Counted from the stretch's first letter, positions 12,131 to 25,789 are shown. The stretch is DNA of 64,000 nucleotides from Xanthostigma xanthostigma (GCA_963575645.1 OY754476.1:9858001-9922000); one strand, 5' to 3'. Translations and numbers: made by a program. Notes: a model not told the origin generated them from the letters alone.

Positions 12131-13806
12131 TTTTTAGTTTCGACAGTGAACAAGTTTGTTTCAAGAAATAAATAATCTTAAAGATCACTCTTTTGATCCT
12201 ATTTGAATTAACGGACGAGTTATATATTTTGCATATTTTGCAAATTTCAAATTACCTGCTCGCATATTAAATTAAGCAAAAAATATTTTCCACAGCATTA
12301 CTTGCTGTTACTCAGTTTGGATATGCATACAGAAAAGAATTTTAAAATTACAATAATAATTATAAAATATTTCGTATACGCCAAGATACTAGAATAATTT
12401 GGCTCAATAAACATTTTATTTAGTTATGAATATTTTGAGATCGCAATTAAATAAAAAAACAGTACTGCATGAAGGTATAACTTCGTGTGTTAAGGGTTTC
12501 GTACATAATTCACTATAATATTTACCAGCCCTTTTAATTTTACAGAATTTTCGACCTAATATGTATAAAATCAAAATGAACCCTTTTCAACACTATGCAT
12601 TATTGCAACTCAAGCCGTGCGCGGTACTAATGGTGCTTGATGTTAAAAATTAGGCCAGAGTTGCACGTATTTAAACATCTTATTTAGTATTAGCTAATTA
12701 ACATATATTATGTAATTTTACATTTTTATGAAATGTTTTATAATTTTCCGAAAATGTTCCTGTACAGTATAAAAAATGGAAAAGACAAAATGCGATAGAG
12801 GTATAAATAAAATAAAGAAAATAAGTAGGCAGGTCCTATATGTGGTGTATTATTAACAGGGAGCGATTACTGAAGCCTGAGGCTAATTTATTCTTCATAC
12901 ATGAAGTCTTCCATATATCAGACAATCTTTAGCCGACATCAGCTTTAAAAACATTGCATCAACAATTTAGCAAAATTGATGATTTACACTTTTATCTCTT
13001 TTTTATTTTACTTCAAAAATACAGCCTCTTATTTTTTCGTTTTTTTTTTCAAATGTATATTAAAATATATATTAGGATGCGTTTAATATATTTATTAATT
13101 ACACCGCAGCTTTTAAACGTAAGAATAATCAACAGTTACTTTGATAAAAAGAAACATTTAATATTGAGATTTAAAAAAACTCGAGTCGCAGTGCCAAAAC
13201 CCCGCCGACAATGTGGTGTTTTGCTTACACAGATATTGCGGCTTTATTACGTGAACTTAAGTTTGTTTATCAGACAAAACAAAAAGAAATCATCCCTTAA
13301 TACATCTTTGAAATTTCAATATTATTATCAATTTAATATTTGTATCCAATTAAGTGTACACTTCAGTAAGTAAATCCATATACGCAAACTAGTTTTCATA
13401 AAATTTGTTTGGTCGGTTTTATTAAAATTTGGTAGGATTCTTACTAAAACGTTAAATATCAATTTTGGAACGATTCAGAGAGTTGTTTTGATATTTCTAA
13501 GTCCAAAAATATTTTTCAATCTCTTAAAAATCACTTTTACGTTGGCCCATTGGGCCCATTTCAAGTGCAGTGGTGGATTCTAACATGTGAACCAGGAGGC
13601 TATGAAACTATGGAAGACAGTTATTTAATGTTGAATTTATTAAATTTAATTATAAACTAATGATCATATTTCACTTTTGTTGATTTTTATTATTAAATAT
13701 TACGTTTCTCCCATAGTAATTGGGGCCTTCATCATATTCCTGCTTTTCGTAGAGAGCCGTCTATGATAATACTAGAAGATTTAACTCCATACACTATACA
13801 CAGTAT
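12131..13806. other. gene-free AT-rich stretch
   Basis: The 139-codon opening at 12954-13373 is Phe/Ile/Lys/Tyr-rich with no domain and looks like chance read-through of AT-rich DNA. No RNA gene or transposon end was recognised. Confidence 0.5.
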
Positions 13807-14014
13807 CAGGGTCGGACTGGGCCGAAAGGGCCCGGATGGCTCCACACAAGCCTGGGGCCAGAGACTCTATAATGGTAGATGGGATACTATCGGAAAATAA
13901 TGATAGCTACTGCCTGGCTTGCGGCAAGCTCCGCAAGCTAGGCCCGTAGAGGCCCGCGCAGGCTGTGGCTCGGCTGGCAAACGCCACCTCGACTATATGG
14001 CTAGTCCGACGCTG
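13807..14014. mobile_element. small hAT-type MITE (CAGGGTCGGACT ends)
   Basis: Left end CAGGGTCGGACTGGGCC; right end GGCTAGTCCGACGCTG, its approximate complement. The 8-bp flanks CACAGTAT (13799-13806) and TACTGTAT (14015-14022) agree at 6 of 8 positions, so this is an older insertion. The GC-rich interior (208 bp in total) has no coding capacity. Confidence 0.65.
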
Positions 14015-14022
14015 TACTGTAT

Positions 14023-16289
14023 TAAAATAAACAAATCCATAAAGCCATTTCGTGATGGACTAGTCAGCGATTTACATAAAAAGATAGTTTGGTGAGATAC
14101 AGATCCATAATAAAATTTTCTTAAAACTTGTATTATGCAAAATGGTGTAAAGTTAGATCAGAAATAGTAAGTAAAAGTAATACCCACATGGAGTAAAAAG
14201 AGTGGGTAAGACCACGATTGAAATATTGTGCACGTTCACACACAAATACAGCTATTTATTATAGGATTTTTACATTTATATACAACACGATTTTTTTCTT
14301 CGAATAAAAGCTTTTTTCTGTTGCCGGACTATATAACTTTTTATACATGAAATACACAGTTATTCCTCCCCTTCTTTTTGAATAATGTTATGATAGGAAC
14401 TCATTGATGCAGTGTAGAGCAATATTGGGGATAATGAACTTATTTCCAACAAAATAATAGAAAACACATTTCTTTATCCACGGTCAGTAAATTTATTAGA
14501 AAATCAACTGAAACGCCCCAAATCTCTTGTCACATACAATATTTTTGTTTTTAATCATTTTTATCAAGAGAATAGTCCCTTTGCGGTGTTTCTTTTTTTA
14601 TTTATCGCATCGGAAAATATAAGTGACTGAAAAATACTCATCTCTGAGAGTTCAATTTTATGTTTAAGATGACATGTTTAACCCTTAACAACTCATCTTG
14701 TCATCATAAAGATTAAAAAAAATATTTTAAAAAATTACTTCGCTGAACTTTAAAGGTGTAAAAAACATGTTTCAATTCGAAACATACAAATTGATAAACT
14801 TTTATATGTAACTGATACTTTCACATATTTCGAAAAAAAATTGTTTGGATATATTCTTATGATTTGTTTTCTCACCGCTTAATTTTATTTGTAAAAAAAT
14901 ATAGGATTATATTACTGTTTTAAATTTAATGTACTTAAAATCCAGATGTCAGTTAGTATGTCAACTAAGATATTTAAATAAAGCTAGAATAGGTACCTAT
15001 AGTAGATATAAAACAATAAAGACATAAAGAATCAAAACAACCGTATTGAGGTTAGAACCATGAAAATTGGAAGTTATAAAATTGAGACACAGTCTAATAT
15101 AATATTATGTATATACTTATATTCCAGCAAGTTCAACTGATTTATTTTTGTAATTTATCAAAAGCACATAGCTAAGTCGTTATACGAGATGTTATTTATT
15201 GCATATATGTTTTGGTTAGAGTAATAGATAATTTTAAATAAAAAAAGATTATTTTGAGAAATAATAATTTTTCCTCTATAAAAAATAAAATAAGACGTAA
15301 ACGTCATCTTATTCAGGGTAGATAAAGTAACAAATCACCACTTATTTATAAAGTTGTTAAAAATATAAAACTACATGAAGAAATGCGAAATTTAATTTAT
15401 TTGTTGAACGTGTAAAATATTGTATTAACAATGAAATTTTGACATGGAATAATTATTTTGTCTCATATGACAATCCTACATTTTTCAATAAATTTCCAAA
15501 CACACCGTGTTAGTTGAATTTTGAAAATTTGATATCAAATAAACAATAAGATATACATTACTCTGATAAAAAAAAATAGAATTACAAAAAAGTGTATAAT
15601 TTTTCAAAATACTGTTGTCATTTTTAATAAACATCCATTAGTTACAAGTAACATAACTGGCGATTTAAATGTTAGTCTTAAAAAACTGTCATAATAAATA
15701 ATATGTTTTTTTCATATTATTATAATTTATAATTGTATCATTTAATCCACGCTTTAGCACTGTAGGGTGCCACTTAGAGATTTGATTTGTTTAGTTTCTT
15801 TAACGTAGATCTTGGGTAAGTTTCACTTCGTTTTATTAAATACCACTCTAAGCTGTCTAAGGATAAGATTACCAGAAAAATAAAGATTTTCAATTATTGT
15901 GAATTTATTTAAAACTTTTATATCATTTACATACCATAAAACATTCATCGCTTTTTTCAAGAAAAAAAAATGTTTTTAGTCGACTAAAAAAAATTATTAC
16001 GACACGTTGACCGGTTTTGTAAAGATAAATAGATATATTTGAAAAGAGTAACTCTCTACTACTTTTCTGAAATTTATAACGCAGTAAGAAGTGTTAATAA
16101 ATTAACTGTATCTAATGGGATGTATTTAGCAGTTCGAAATCGCGTGTATGAAATGATAACATATCCATTATAAGAAACATGCAAGTAAAATGTTGAGCCA
16201 ATCCAAACATGACCAAAAAAAATAGTAGACTGTGTGTCTAGGACGCAATGACGACGGTTTTGACCAGTGTGACGTTAAGTTAAACGAGC
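14023..16289. other. gene-free AT-rich stretch
   Basis: No open frame of protein character, no tRNA-like sequence and no terminal repeats recognised. A short imperfect palindrome containing GACGTAAACGTC sits near 15292-15317. Confidence 0.5.
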
Positions 16290-16796
16290 GTACACATTCA
16301 CCGAGGGATAGCGAGACTAAGCGAACGCGAATGTGTCTCGCCTCGCCAGCGCTCCGTATAAAGTCGGTTTTTCTACCGCGAGTCAAAGGAACCGAGCGGC
16401 GAGTACGAGCACAGTCAGTACACACTCGTCGCCTCGTACGAATTTAAATGTACTTAAGTAGACGTTTTTATTGGTTAAAGTGCAACTTTTAATGATAAAA
16501 AAATTATGGCGGACTGAACCAATAACACAGTAATGGATTTCTTAGAACATAACCAAAATGAGCCATCCACCATCTTCTTCGCTTCCAGAACTTTTTTTTA
16601 TTATATAAATAAATATATTTGTAATAGCTATGTGAACAATAAGCTGCAACAGCAGCAACACAAACAACGTCTAGATCCATTTAACTGCGCCATTTAATGG
16701 ACAGTGAAGCCGAGCCGCGCCGAGTGTGTATACAGACACATTCGTAGACGCTCGCTTTATTTAATATCTCGGCGAGACCTCTCGGCGAATGTGTAC
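16290..16796. repeat. unit bounded by 16-bp inverted repeats, GC-rich ends
   Basis: GTACACATTCACCGAG (16290-16305) and CTCGGCGAATGTGTAC (16781-16796) are inverted copies with one mismatch. A second inner copy of CGAATGTGT follows each end (near 16330 and 16733), giving each end a double, subterminally repeated structure. The outer 150 bp on each side is GC-rich and the centre (16450-16680) is AT-rich. The flanks show no obvious target duplication. It could be a decayed DNA transposon or a CpG-rich promoter-like island: TATAAA occurs at 16357 and an arthropod initiator-like TCAGT at 16415. Neither reading is secure. Confidence 0.5.
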
Positions 16797-17839
16797 TGCA
16801 GGCATAACAAACGCGGCAAAATCGCATTGCATCCTAAATATGCACAGTATTTTTGTCCAAAATCCTATAAAATGGCGGCCTTTGTCTCCATTTCTTGCAT
16901 TTTCAGCATCCATTTTTTATTTGTGTTGTAAACTTAATGCACAGTTATCCGTCAATATATGGGTAACGTGTCGTATTATCTTTTACTTATGCCCAAATCT
17001 TTGAGTTATGAATCTACTGAATTATAATTTTATAATTTTTGTCAATATATTCTCTGAAAAATTAGTCCATAATTTTATTTATTTGTGGAATACTGTTCGC
17101 AAGATCGTAGGTTCTCCTACAGCTGGGGTATTATACATACAATTGATTAAAAACTAGTCAACCTGCTAAATTTAATCAAATCGATTTTTAAAATTACCGC
17201 CTTTTAAATTCAAAACCAAATGACTGTGTTAACTTTGAAACATACATAATAATTAGCGGGAAAACATAAATCATTTGTTTCAACTCGCGGGCATTGTTGA
17301 CCGAACCATGCAGTTTCTCTAGTTGTTGATACGAATGTGTAAAATTAAGATACTACAGTGATACACAATCAACTGTTCATCACTTACAATTAGAAACAAA
17401 GCAACAAAACAATTTCCCATAATATAGTGAATGACGTATATCAGTTTAACAAATAATATTTTGGGCATAGTCAGTTGTATCAATTATTTGTATTTTCTTA
17501 AGGTCGCTGCACACAAGCTTAGCTTTTCCGCTAGATTTGGCTACTATATTTCAAGCGTGCCGTGGCGCTGGTTTTGGTAATAGCTTTTATGTGTCCGCTT
17601 CACACGAAGCTTGCTTTGTAGATCATCACTATTCAGAGAATATTAATTTGATAAATTGATGTGCATTGGCATGACATCATAGACTCTGTATCATGTGAAA
17701 ATGGACCTGTCAATCATTTCACGCGCATCTAAAACATATTAATATTTTTAAACGAACCGATGATCTATTCTGTAATATTATTTTATTGTCTTACTGTGTG
17801 CAGGATTCACTATATATCGATCCATCTGCTAAATTGATA
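16797..17839. other. gene-free stretch with one foldback-family fragment
   Basis: 17030-17096 carries GTCAATATATTCTCTGAAAA and then a TTTTATTTATTTG stretch, a fragment of the end module seen at 4.7, 40.4 and 45.2 kb. Near 17497 there is a possible old transposon end (GGTCGCTGCACACAAGC) without an identified partner. Otherwise nothing recognised. Confidence 0.45.
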
Positions 17840-17847
17840 ATATGTAC

Positions 17848-18350
17848 TAGTGATGTGCCGGATCGTTAAAAATGTATATCCGCGGATACGGATCTGAATA
17901 CGGATTTTTGGTTTCAAGATCCACGGATACGAATCTTAACTTTCTTAGAGTACGCGGCGGTAAATATTGCACATCGACCTTTGGAAAGAGACTGTCTGTT
18001 ATGGGAAAAAGTTATTGACCTCTTTAAGAGTTAACTCTCATAACATATTGTCTCTTTCCAAAGATCGATGTGCAATATCTCATTATAAAGATAGTTGATT
18101 TAGTACCTTTGAGTTATGTACTATTAGTATGGTACTCACTACGATAAATGTTTAAAATATAAAGGTGCCAAATACGATTTAAAAAAATAAAAAATAATCT
18201 AAATGGAATTTATCTATGAATTCATCTATATGAATTGAAAATTAATAAGGTAAAAGATCCGTAAAAGATCCGCCAAAAACTAACGGATACGGATACGGAT
18301 CTTTCTTCTCCCTCGGATATCCGCGGATACGGATATTCGGCACATCACTA
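17848..18350. mobile_element. hAT-type non-autonomous element with perfect 8-bp target duplication
   Basis: Ends TAGTGATGTGCCGGAT and its complement ATTCGGCACATCACTA. Identical ATATGTAC lies on both sides (17840-17847 and 18351-18358). Both subterminal regions are packed with GGATACGGAT / ATCCGCGGAT words. The middle contains a further inverted repeat (17964-18078) pairing ATATTGCACATCGA with its complement. No transposase frame. The intact duplication suggests a relatively recent insertion. Confidence 0.9.
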
Positions 18351-18358
18351 ATATGTAC

Positions 18359-21302
18359 ATAGATTGTAGATTATAGACGCTAGATACTTCACGTCAGTAG
18401 CGTCTATATAAAAAACACGTGTTTTGAAAAATTACCTATTTTCATAATAAAATAACTTCTCATCTGCATATAATATCAACATCTACGTGTGTACCACTAC
18501 ATAAGTACTCGCATGTGTGTACCTTGACTATTCTTATATGACCATTCCTCTCAACTGCCGCCGCTTGCAGAGCCGTACTAGGTACTAGCCTAAGCATGGA
18601 TTTCTGTAAATTTTTTTTTTTGTTAAAATTTCAATTGCACAAAAATACCAGAAATGGTTTGCGAGATACTGAGAAAAAAACACGATAAAATCCTTAAAAA
18701 TGGTGGAACTTTCATTCGTCTAGGGAGGTCAACAATCTTGATTTATGGTTCCCAAAAGCCGTAGAAAATTCAGCGATTACGATAAAAATGTAACATTATT
18801 TTTGGGCCAAGTGAGTTTTATAAAGGCAACGCGAATTGGATTGTGACGTAATAAGGTAATAACATTGTTTAAATTTGTATTTCTGTAATTTACAAAACAA
18901 AAGCCAATAAAACCCATATTAAAAAAAAAAAATTCTGTAATTACTTAACGTATTAAAATGAATCAAATGCGATTGTGTTTGTGGTAATGATTGCTGAGAG
19001 GAAACACTCATATATTAATTTTTTTTTTTTTTTGTGCAGCCTTATCAAATATTTCTAATTGTAACAATTATTATTATTTTATACAACATATTTATTAATT
19101 TAAGTTTGTAACATGAATGTTATTTAATTCAACATATTTATTAACGTAAGTTTGTAACATGAATATTATTTAATTCAATACATTTATTAATTTAAGTTGA
19201 ACACTACTTCCTAGTTCATACGCTCCGCTGCCATCTTGCTTCTGTTTTTCTACATGGCCACCAGAGTACACCAGTGGCGGCGTGGCTTTTTAAGACGTGG
19301 TGTTACATAATACAATAATATACTTACAGTATGGTAATAAAATTACAAGGAATAAAAAAATAAATATAATAACGTGCATTTCAATATTATTAAGGTGTTG
19401 GCAGGCATATCTAAATAGCAGTCCGGCCCAGTTGCTGGCTGACTTCTCTGTCGGAGTCTCAGAGATCAGAGGCAGGGTCCAAATACAAGAGTTAAGCGCC
19501 AACTACCTCATTACAAAACGTGTTAGTTTAATTGAAATATCGTGTTTTTACTGCACATTCCTTTTCCACACTCTTCTAGACACCGTCTTTTATTTTAAAA
19601 TTATATTTTCTTTCATACAATCGTATTTCTTAATGAGAACATAAAGAACAAATATATGTATATATATACCCGGTGTTGCCCGGGAACAATAGTAGCACAA
19701 TGAGACACCCTAAAACCATCCCACGGTATTCGTCAAAGTTATAAAAAGTCTCGTTTCGGAATTCGGAGCGCCTGAGATGCAGCGCCTGCTAGCGCAAAAA
19801 TGTTTGCAGGATTTAGAAAATACATAATTATTAACGATCAGATCCTTAAACATCCGAATCTTGACTGCAGTGGTAGTGAAACCCATTATTGACATCTGAT
19901 TTTTGTTAATTACCTACTCAAATGCGTTTAAAAGTTTTTAGGTAATTAATAGCTTATAGCCGTTTCCAAAGCCTTCCCTAATAATGGTTAATACTGAATC
20001 AAAATCGATTTAGTAATCTTTGCGTTAATTGCGTTCCAGCGTACGCTATTTTATCATTTTATATATTTGTATAGAAGTATGTTAAAAAAAATAACGTATT
20101 TAATTAACTCTGTGATAAAACAGTGAAATAAAATGCTTTAGAAATGATATGAAATATTTTTTAAAAAACGTCATCAAAATATGTCAAATAGCTTTCAAAG
20201 TTAAAACAGTCCAAACATATATAGAAAGAATTTTATATATTAGTAGCAACTTACAATTTATCAAACCTCAAAAATTTTTGTAGAAAGATCATATCGTAAA
20301 AATAAAAGCATTGGTTTCGATTTGTAATTTTAATTGCAAACACATACAGTTAACGATTAAGCTGCAAAATTGCGGGAAAATTATATAATATTATCTTATT
20401 AATTGGTAGTATTTCAGAGTTCAATTTTCCTTTATCATGACTGCATTTCTACATTAAGAAAAAAAAGAAACGGGACTCAAAAATGTTTGTAATTAGAGTA
20501 ACGCTCAGATATTAATTCCGGAATGGTTTAAATAATTGAAAAAAAAATTCTAAATTAGTTTACTGTTCTTTCAACGATCTGTTTTGAATGTAAGAAAAAA
20601 GTTTGCGTATTGTATTTGCTGAAAGTTTGAAGACCACTGATTTAGTTGAATATACTTTTCACACATACATTAACACAAAAAAGTCACATTCTAATTGATT
20701 TATGGAATATTTATTTTAACTTACACTTAAAACAAAAACGGAGCTACTATGCCAAAGAATCAACAAATAATGCTTTTGTGTACACACACAAACTGTGGAA
20801 AAAACATTGTATTCAAACGACAAGACCATTCTGAGTTACATTACTGATCTAAGCATACATCCAGTATGACACAAGACTGTGACAGAGCGAACCTCGGCAA
20901 CACCATGTTTTCTCTGTCAATTGTACGTTTTATATGGATTTAGAAATACTTGTTAGAAATACCGGTATATCTCAAGACGATATTTTTTTCCTAAATTTCG
21001 AATGAAAATATTAATTATATATGTAAATACAGTAAAGCATACACCTGTTACTATTCGAAGCCGCTTCAAAGAAGTTTGTCAATAATTTCTTCTTTTTTTA
21101 CACATTTTTATAATAAGAGGTCATTATCATTTTTATGTGTTTGTTATGTATTTTTTATTACAAACAGAGAGAAAAAATTAATATATTAGCGCATCCACAA
21201 CGAATTTTGTGTTTCAGTAATAATTCACTGATATTTTCAAAAACGTCATCGTTTAAACACGATTATACTGCTGTTTTTAAATCAGTAATTATATAAAACT
21301 AC
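18359..21302. other. gene-free stretch
   Basis: Contains the tandem block at 19084-19199 (separate entry) and a GC-richer piece at 19200-19300. At 19659-19690 the word TACCCGGTGTTGCCCGGG resembles the start of the RTE-like dispersed repeat seen at 42925. The 115-codon frame at 19297-19644 has no domain and is probably chance. Confidence 0.45.
19084..19199. repeat. tandem repeat, about 47-bp unit, 2.5 copies
   Basis: Units beginning CAACATATTTATTAA start at 19084 and 19130, with a diverged third start near 19177. Each contains TAAGTTTGTAACATGAAT or a remnant of it. AT-rich, non-coding. Confidence 0.75.
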
Positions 21303-21897
21303 AGTGACCTGTGCGAATTATTCGCACTAAATAATATAATAATTATCACTTTACACAATTATTTTTTAAATATGATTGCAGGTATTCAATTCGTTTCTAA
21401 TTTTGCACACTGCTTATAACGTTCTTCTTTTTGTTGTATTACAATATGAAGCTCAGATGACAGATCGAAGAAATATTTTACTAAAATTGTCATATAGAGG
21501 CGCAAGTAGCAAAAGCGTTGAGCTAAGTTGTCAGATGGCATCATGCAGCATTGCTGTGACGTTGTTCAGCGTTGCTCGCTGTTTCAAAATTAACGCCGTT
21601 AGATGGCAGTATGCAGTATTGTGTCTGTTGTATTACAATATGAAGGTTAGATGACAGATCGAAGTGTTGACGTTGTTTCAAAATTAAAGCCGTCAGATAG
21701 CAGACGTTGTTCAGCGTTGCTGTATTTTAATTAATTTACAAAAACAAAAGCAATAATAAATTTTTTAGTTGTCGATGTCAGTAGAGCAAGCAATTATCTG
21801 TAAAATGATATATAATTTATATGGAGAAATTGTAAGGTTTTTTCTAAAAAGGGAGGCAAACATCTTTAACCTTAGCGTATTAATATATATGATGTAT
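21303..21897 (+). repeat. unclassified 0.6-kb repeat, copy B
   Basis: Inverted counterpart of 9453-9956. It starts AGTGACCTGTGCGAATTATTCGCAC-like (palindromic GTGCGAATTATTCGCAC) and ends ATTAATATATATGATGTAT. Compared with copy A it has about 90 extra bp near 21590-21690. This results from internal duplication of modules containing ACGTTGTTCAGCGTTGC, TTCAAAATTAA and GTCAGATGGCA. Similarity over the rest is high, suggesting fairly recent spread. Mechanism and class unknown. Confidence 0.85.
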
Positions 21898-24800
21898 ACA
21901 TTTTCCTAGGCAGATAAACAACAATTTTTTATGTAACAGCAACGTTGTAGGTAAATGTCTTAAAAATGATGGTCATTTAATAATAAAAAGTTGTTCATGT
22001 TGTTAACTTTAAGAAACGTCTGGCGATATCTGTCTTTAATGTGAATTGTGAGCAAGTAGTCGGCTTGTACTGAGGATTGATTCGATATCAACAAATACTA
22101 TTCAACGTACGTACATAAAATAGTTCGATTGTATACAATAAAGATCAACACTTTCAAAACATGGTAATGTAATCAATACAAAATCCTAATATACCTAATA
22201 GACAAATATCGCAGCGGATCGGTTTTTAACTGATTTAAAAAAGAGGTTATCAATTTGACATGTATATTTGATATAACCTCTCGACAAGTAAACCGATTTT
22301 TATTAAAATCGGTTCAGTCGTTTTTAACTGATTTAAACAAAGAATATTTTTTTAAATATGACAGAGACTGTCTGTGAACCGATTTTGATTCTTTTATTTT
22401 TTTCCTAGGACATACCTTCGAATTAGTCTCGCATAAATCAGTTTAGTAGTTATTTTTTAATCGATAAATATCTGTATAATATAATTCTGCATCTTCAAAG
22501 ACTCTATCTGTTTTCAAAACACTTGACTCAGTGCAGTCAAAACATGAAATTTTCAGAAATAAAAAAACAATGTTAATTATTCATATATTCAAATAGAGAC
22601 TTTAATGCTCAGTAAGAAAGCAATCAAACTTTTAATTTGACATGAATCAGGCGCCATTCGATTTTTTACAATTTTAATATAAAAATGAGAATAGGTAAAA
22701 CTGACATTTAGTGTTATAACAACTAGTTCAAAATTTTAAACAAAATAATCAGTTTCTAAAATTACCAATGAAAAGAATTCTATATAAATACGTCGTAAAC
22801 ATCGTAAGAAAAACATTTTGTGTTTCTATTCTTTTCTTTTATAAAATTGTGAAATTTCCGATATTTATAAAACATCTGCAAACTATTTGCGAGTTTATTT
22901 TAAAAAAAAATAAATGATTGATTATCGATTGTTGCAGACCAGCGCACTGTTGTACAACAATGTATTGGGATCTGTTTTTGTCAGCATATACAAAGATAAT
23001 TATTATCTGGATATCTTAAAAACAATTGAAATAATATTCGATACTTGTCTTACAAGGACCTTTTTACGTTTACCAAATACGGCAAAGGTAACAAACTGTT
23101 TTTCATTATTACATACAATATATTATAAGAAACTAAAGAATCGATAGCATTTGTTTGTATAAAGTTTATAACCATTCGTACTGCCCGACTTGCTGGATAC
23201 TGGATTCTTTATAAAAATGCGCAAAAACTGGAAAAGTTTAGTTTCTTACAAATGATGTTGATTCAAGGCGGATAGTAAATAAGATAAAATTACAATTTCA
23301 GTTAAAAATATGAAACAATAATATTTTTTCTACTTTCAAAATTAATTGGTCTGCAAAGGCACAGCATTTTTATAAGGATAAAAATAATATGTCTCAGTTC
23401 TTCTAAAAAGTGAATTAGAAATTAAAAATAATTCATGATTCTCATATTAAAAAAAAATTAGTGGTGATCAGAATTAACACAGTCAAATCGGTACCCCAAC
23501 TTTTTTTCCTTCCCGTATTTATATATGATCTTAGCTAGTTTAACCTAAAATATATAAATATTTTTTTATAAAACCCAAACAGGTATATTTCGTTTCATTT
23601 ATTTTTCATAAAGCTCACTGTATACGCGGCAAATGATCTATTAAAGAAAAGGAAACGTTCGTAAGTTTGTCTCATTATTTTTTAATTAATTTTTGTACTA
23701 ATTTGCATTTAACAAGTGACCTGCGAAAGCAGCGAAATATTTAAATGCAATTTCGAACCGGGATGCATATAAATATTTTTATGCCGGCGAAATTTATTTA
23801 GAAATGATGTATATTAACCAAAAATACAATAAAAATACTATACTTATAATACGGTTCGCTTATTCCTGGTACCTCGTAACAGTCGTAACTAATATACTTC
23901 ATAATAAAAATGGTGCAGTTCTTATGCTTAACATTTTTATTGCTTTGCCGTTAATGATGACTAACTACTTAAATTTTGGTGTCTTACCATAAAAATAAAA
24001 AATGTTGATGTGAAATTTTACCATTCCAACCCACAAGTGGGGAATGGGACTAGTTTAGGTCGAAAATCACTTTTCAAAAATTTTACAATATCTTTCCGTT
24101 TTGAGGTACCCCGAATCCAAAAAACATATTTTTGAAAAAACTCTGTGCGTCTGTTAGTCTGTTTGTCTGTGAACACGATACAGGTCAAACGGATGAGCGG
24201 ATTGAAACCAAATATTGGGAGGATGTTTGGTATGCAAATATGAAGAGCCCTATTGTTTTTGGGGAAAATCGGCACATGCACAGAAGATATATGCTATAAC
24301 AGTGTTTTTTATATAATAACGGTATACTTTTCATAACGGATTATTATTCTGTTTATTTTTTCAAGAAACTTTCATTAATAATTTTTTTTTCTAAACTTTA
24401 TAGTTTCGGAAATATTTTGAAAATAAAAAAAAATCAGCCGCTCTTTTGTTTTATGGATCTGTCAGAAATAAACTAGTTCGGCATGCTTTGATTATTTTTT
24501 ACATGACGTGGAACAAACTATGTAGGTTACCATGGCAACGAATAGCAAATATCATATTTAGAATACTAGCCATTACCATTACATTTTTGAAGTTGGAATG
24601 GTCCCGTCGCCCAATTGGCTGGAATTTTTTACAGATTCCAGTGGTACTAGGTATCTAGCATTCTTTTACAGCACTCCTAAATTCAAGTAAATACTTTATA
24701 ACCATTAATTCTAAAACTGTTCTGATTATATTTAATATGTTGTAATAAATTATAATATAAATAGACCACGTTCAAAACAATCTTTTTTTTGGTTTTAAAA

Positions 24801-25342
24801 ACTTCATTTGGATTTGGAAATTATTAAAAGAAAGGCCGCTGTATATTACCACTAAAATCTATCAAAAACTTGAGGTCAAAATATTTTATTACTCTACGCT
24901 AATGCAGAATGGACTATAAATCTATAAACTTAAATTTATTGACGCAAACAACAGACAACTGAATGTGCTATCAAAAGGAATATGCTTGAAAAGGGGAAAT
25001 TTTATGATTTTACATATTATCCCCACAAACAATCAAATAAAATACCAAAGGATATAAAAATAGCAATATTCGATGAGTATTATATTTCAAAAAAGTACAA
25101 AAAAAAAGTGTAAAATGCTGTGAAGATATGTAAAAAAGGTTGGCATTAAGAGGGTGTTATTTTAGGTGTTGAAATGGAATATATAGGGGCGTAAAAGATG
25201 AAAGTAACATGTTGCATAAACGACCTGCTACAAAAAGTGTAAAATGACAATCTTATATTAGCATTTTTGTATCTATAAACGCTCAGTTTAAACATGGCCA
25301 CGCATTTTTATAAAATAACTAAATATTGAAAACTATATTTTA
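21898..25342. other. gene-free stretch with RTE-type repeat debris
   Basis: 22210-22480 contains repeated ACCGATTTTTATTAAAATCGG-type phrases typical of decayed RTE-clade repeats. 24027-24280 is listed separately. The frames at 22914-23147, 23804-23992 and 24446-24658 show no domain. I see no gene here. Confidence 0.45.
24027..24280. repeat. fragment of dispersed repeat with GTCTGTTTGTCTGTGAACAC
   Basis: The segment contains CAAGTGGGGAATGGGAC, GTCTGTTTGTCTGTGAACAC and GGTCAAACGGATGAGCGGAT, phrases usual in old dispersed (RTE-like) repeats of arthropods. Ends are undefined. A complementary GTTGGAATGGTCCCGTCG occurs at 24593-24610 but I could not establish a TIR pair. Confidence 0.4.
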
Positions 25343-25373
25343 GAATGTACCTTCAGGATGGACATAGGCTATA

Positions 25374-25789
25374 CAGGGTGTATCACAGAAAACCGTACAT
25401 ATGGAAAACTCCATTGTGCAAATTAATTTGCAACGATTATTTTGGTCACATAAATGAGAATGAGTACCATGGTAACTTTAATATATAAATTTAATTTATT
25501 TTTATTAATGAAACAATTTTTTATTGAGAAAATATTTTTTTACTTAATAATTCAACGAAACAAACAGTTAAAATAAAAAAAAAATAAAGCAAATGTTCAA
25601 ATAAACCTCCATTTTCAATTAAGCAGTGGCTTAATCGGTAATAAAAACTTTCTCTCACTTTGTCTAGCATTACTAAACTGTCAAATGAACAGCAATATGC
25701 ATTTATTATTGTATACGTACACCGTGGTAACCATGGTAACGACCTCTGAATAGAGGGCAAAGCAAAACGTTTTTCTGTGATACACCCTG
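25374..25789. mobile_element. mariner-type MITE
   Basis: TIR CAGGGTGTATCACAGAAAA at the left and its complement TTTTCTGTGATACACCCTG at the right. The element sits exactly between TA dinucleotides (25372-25373 and 25790-25791), the Tc1/mariner signature. At 416 bp it has no transposase. Subterminal GGTAACCATGGTAAC / TACCATGGTAAC words occur near both ends. It interrupts the RTE-like repeat that is continuous at 28985-29140. Confidence 0.88.

Noticed and set aside
12954..13373. 139-codon plus-strand ORF
   Set aside because: Phe/Ile/Lys/Tyr-rich composition typical of translated AT-rich DNA; no domain, signal or neighbour supports it.
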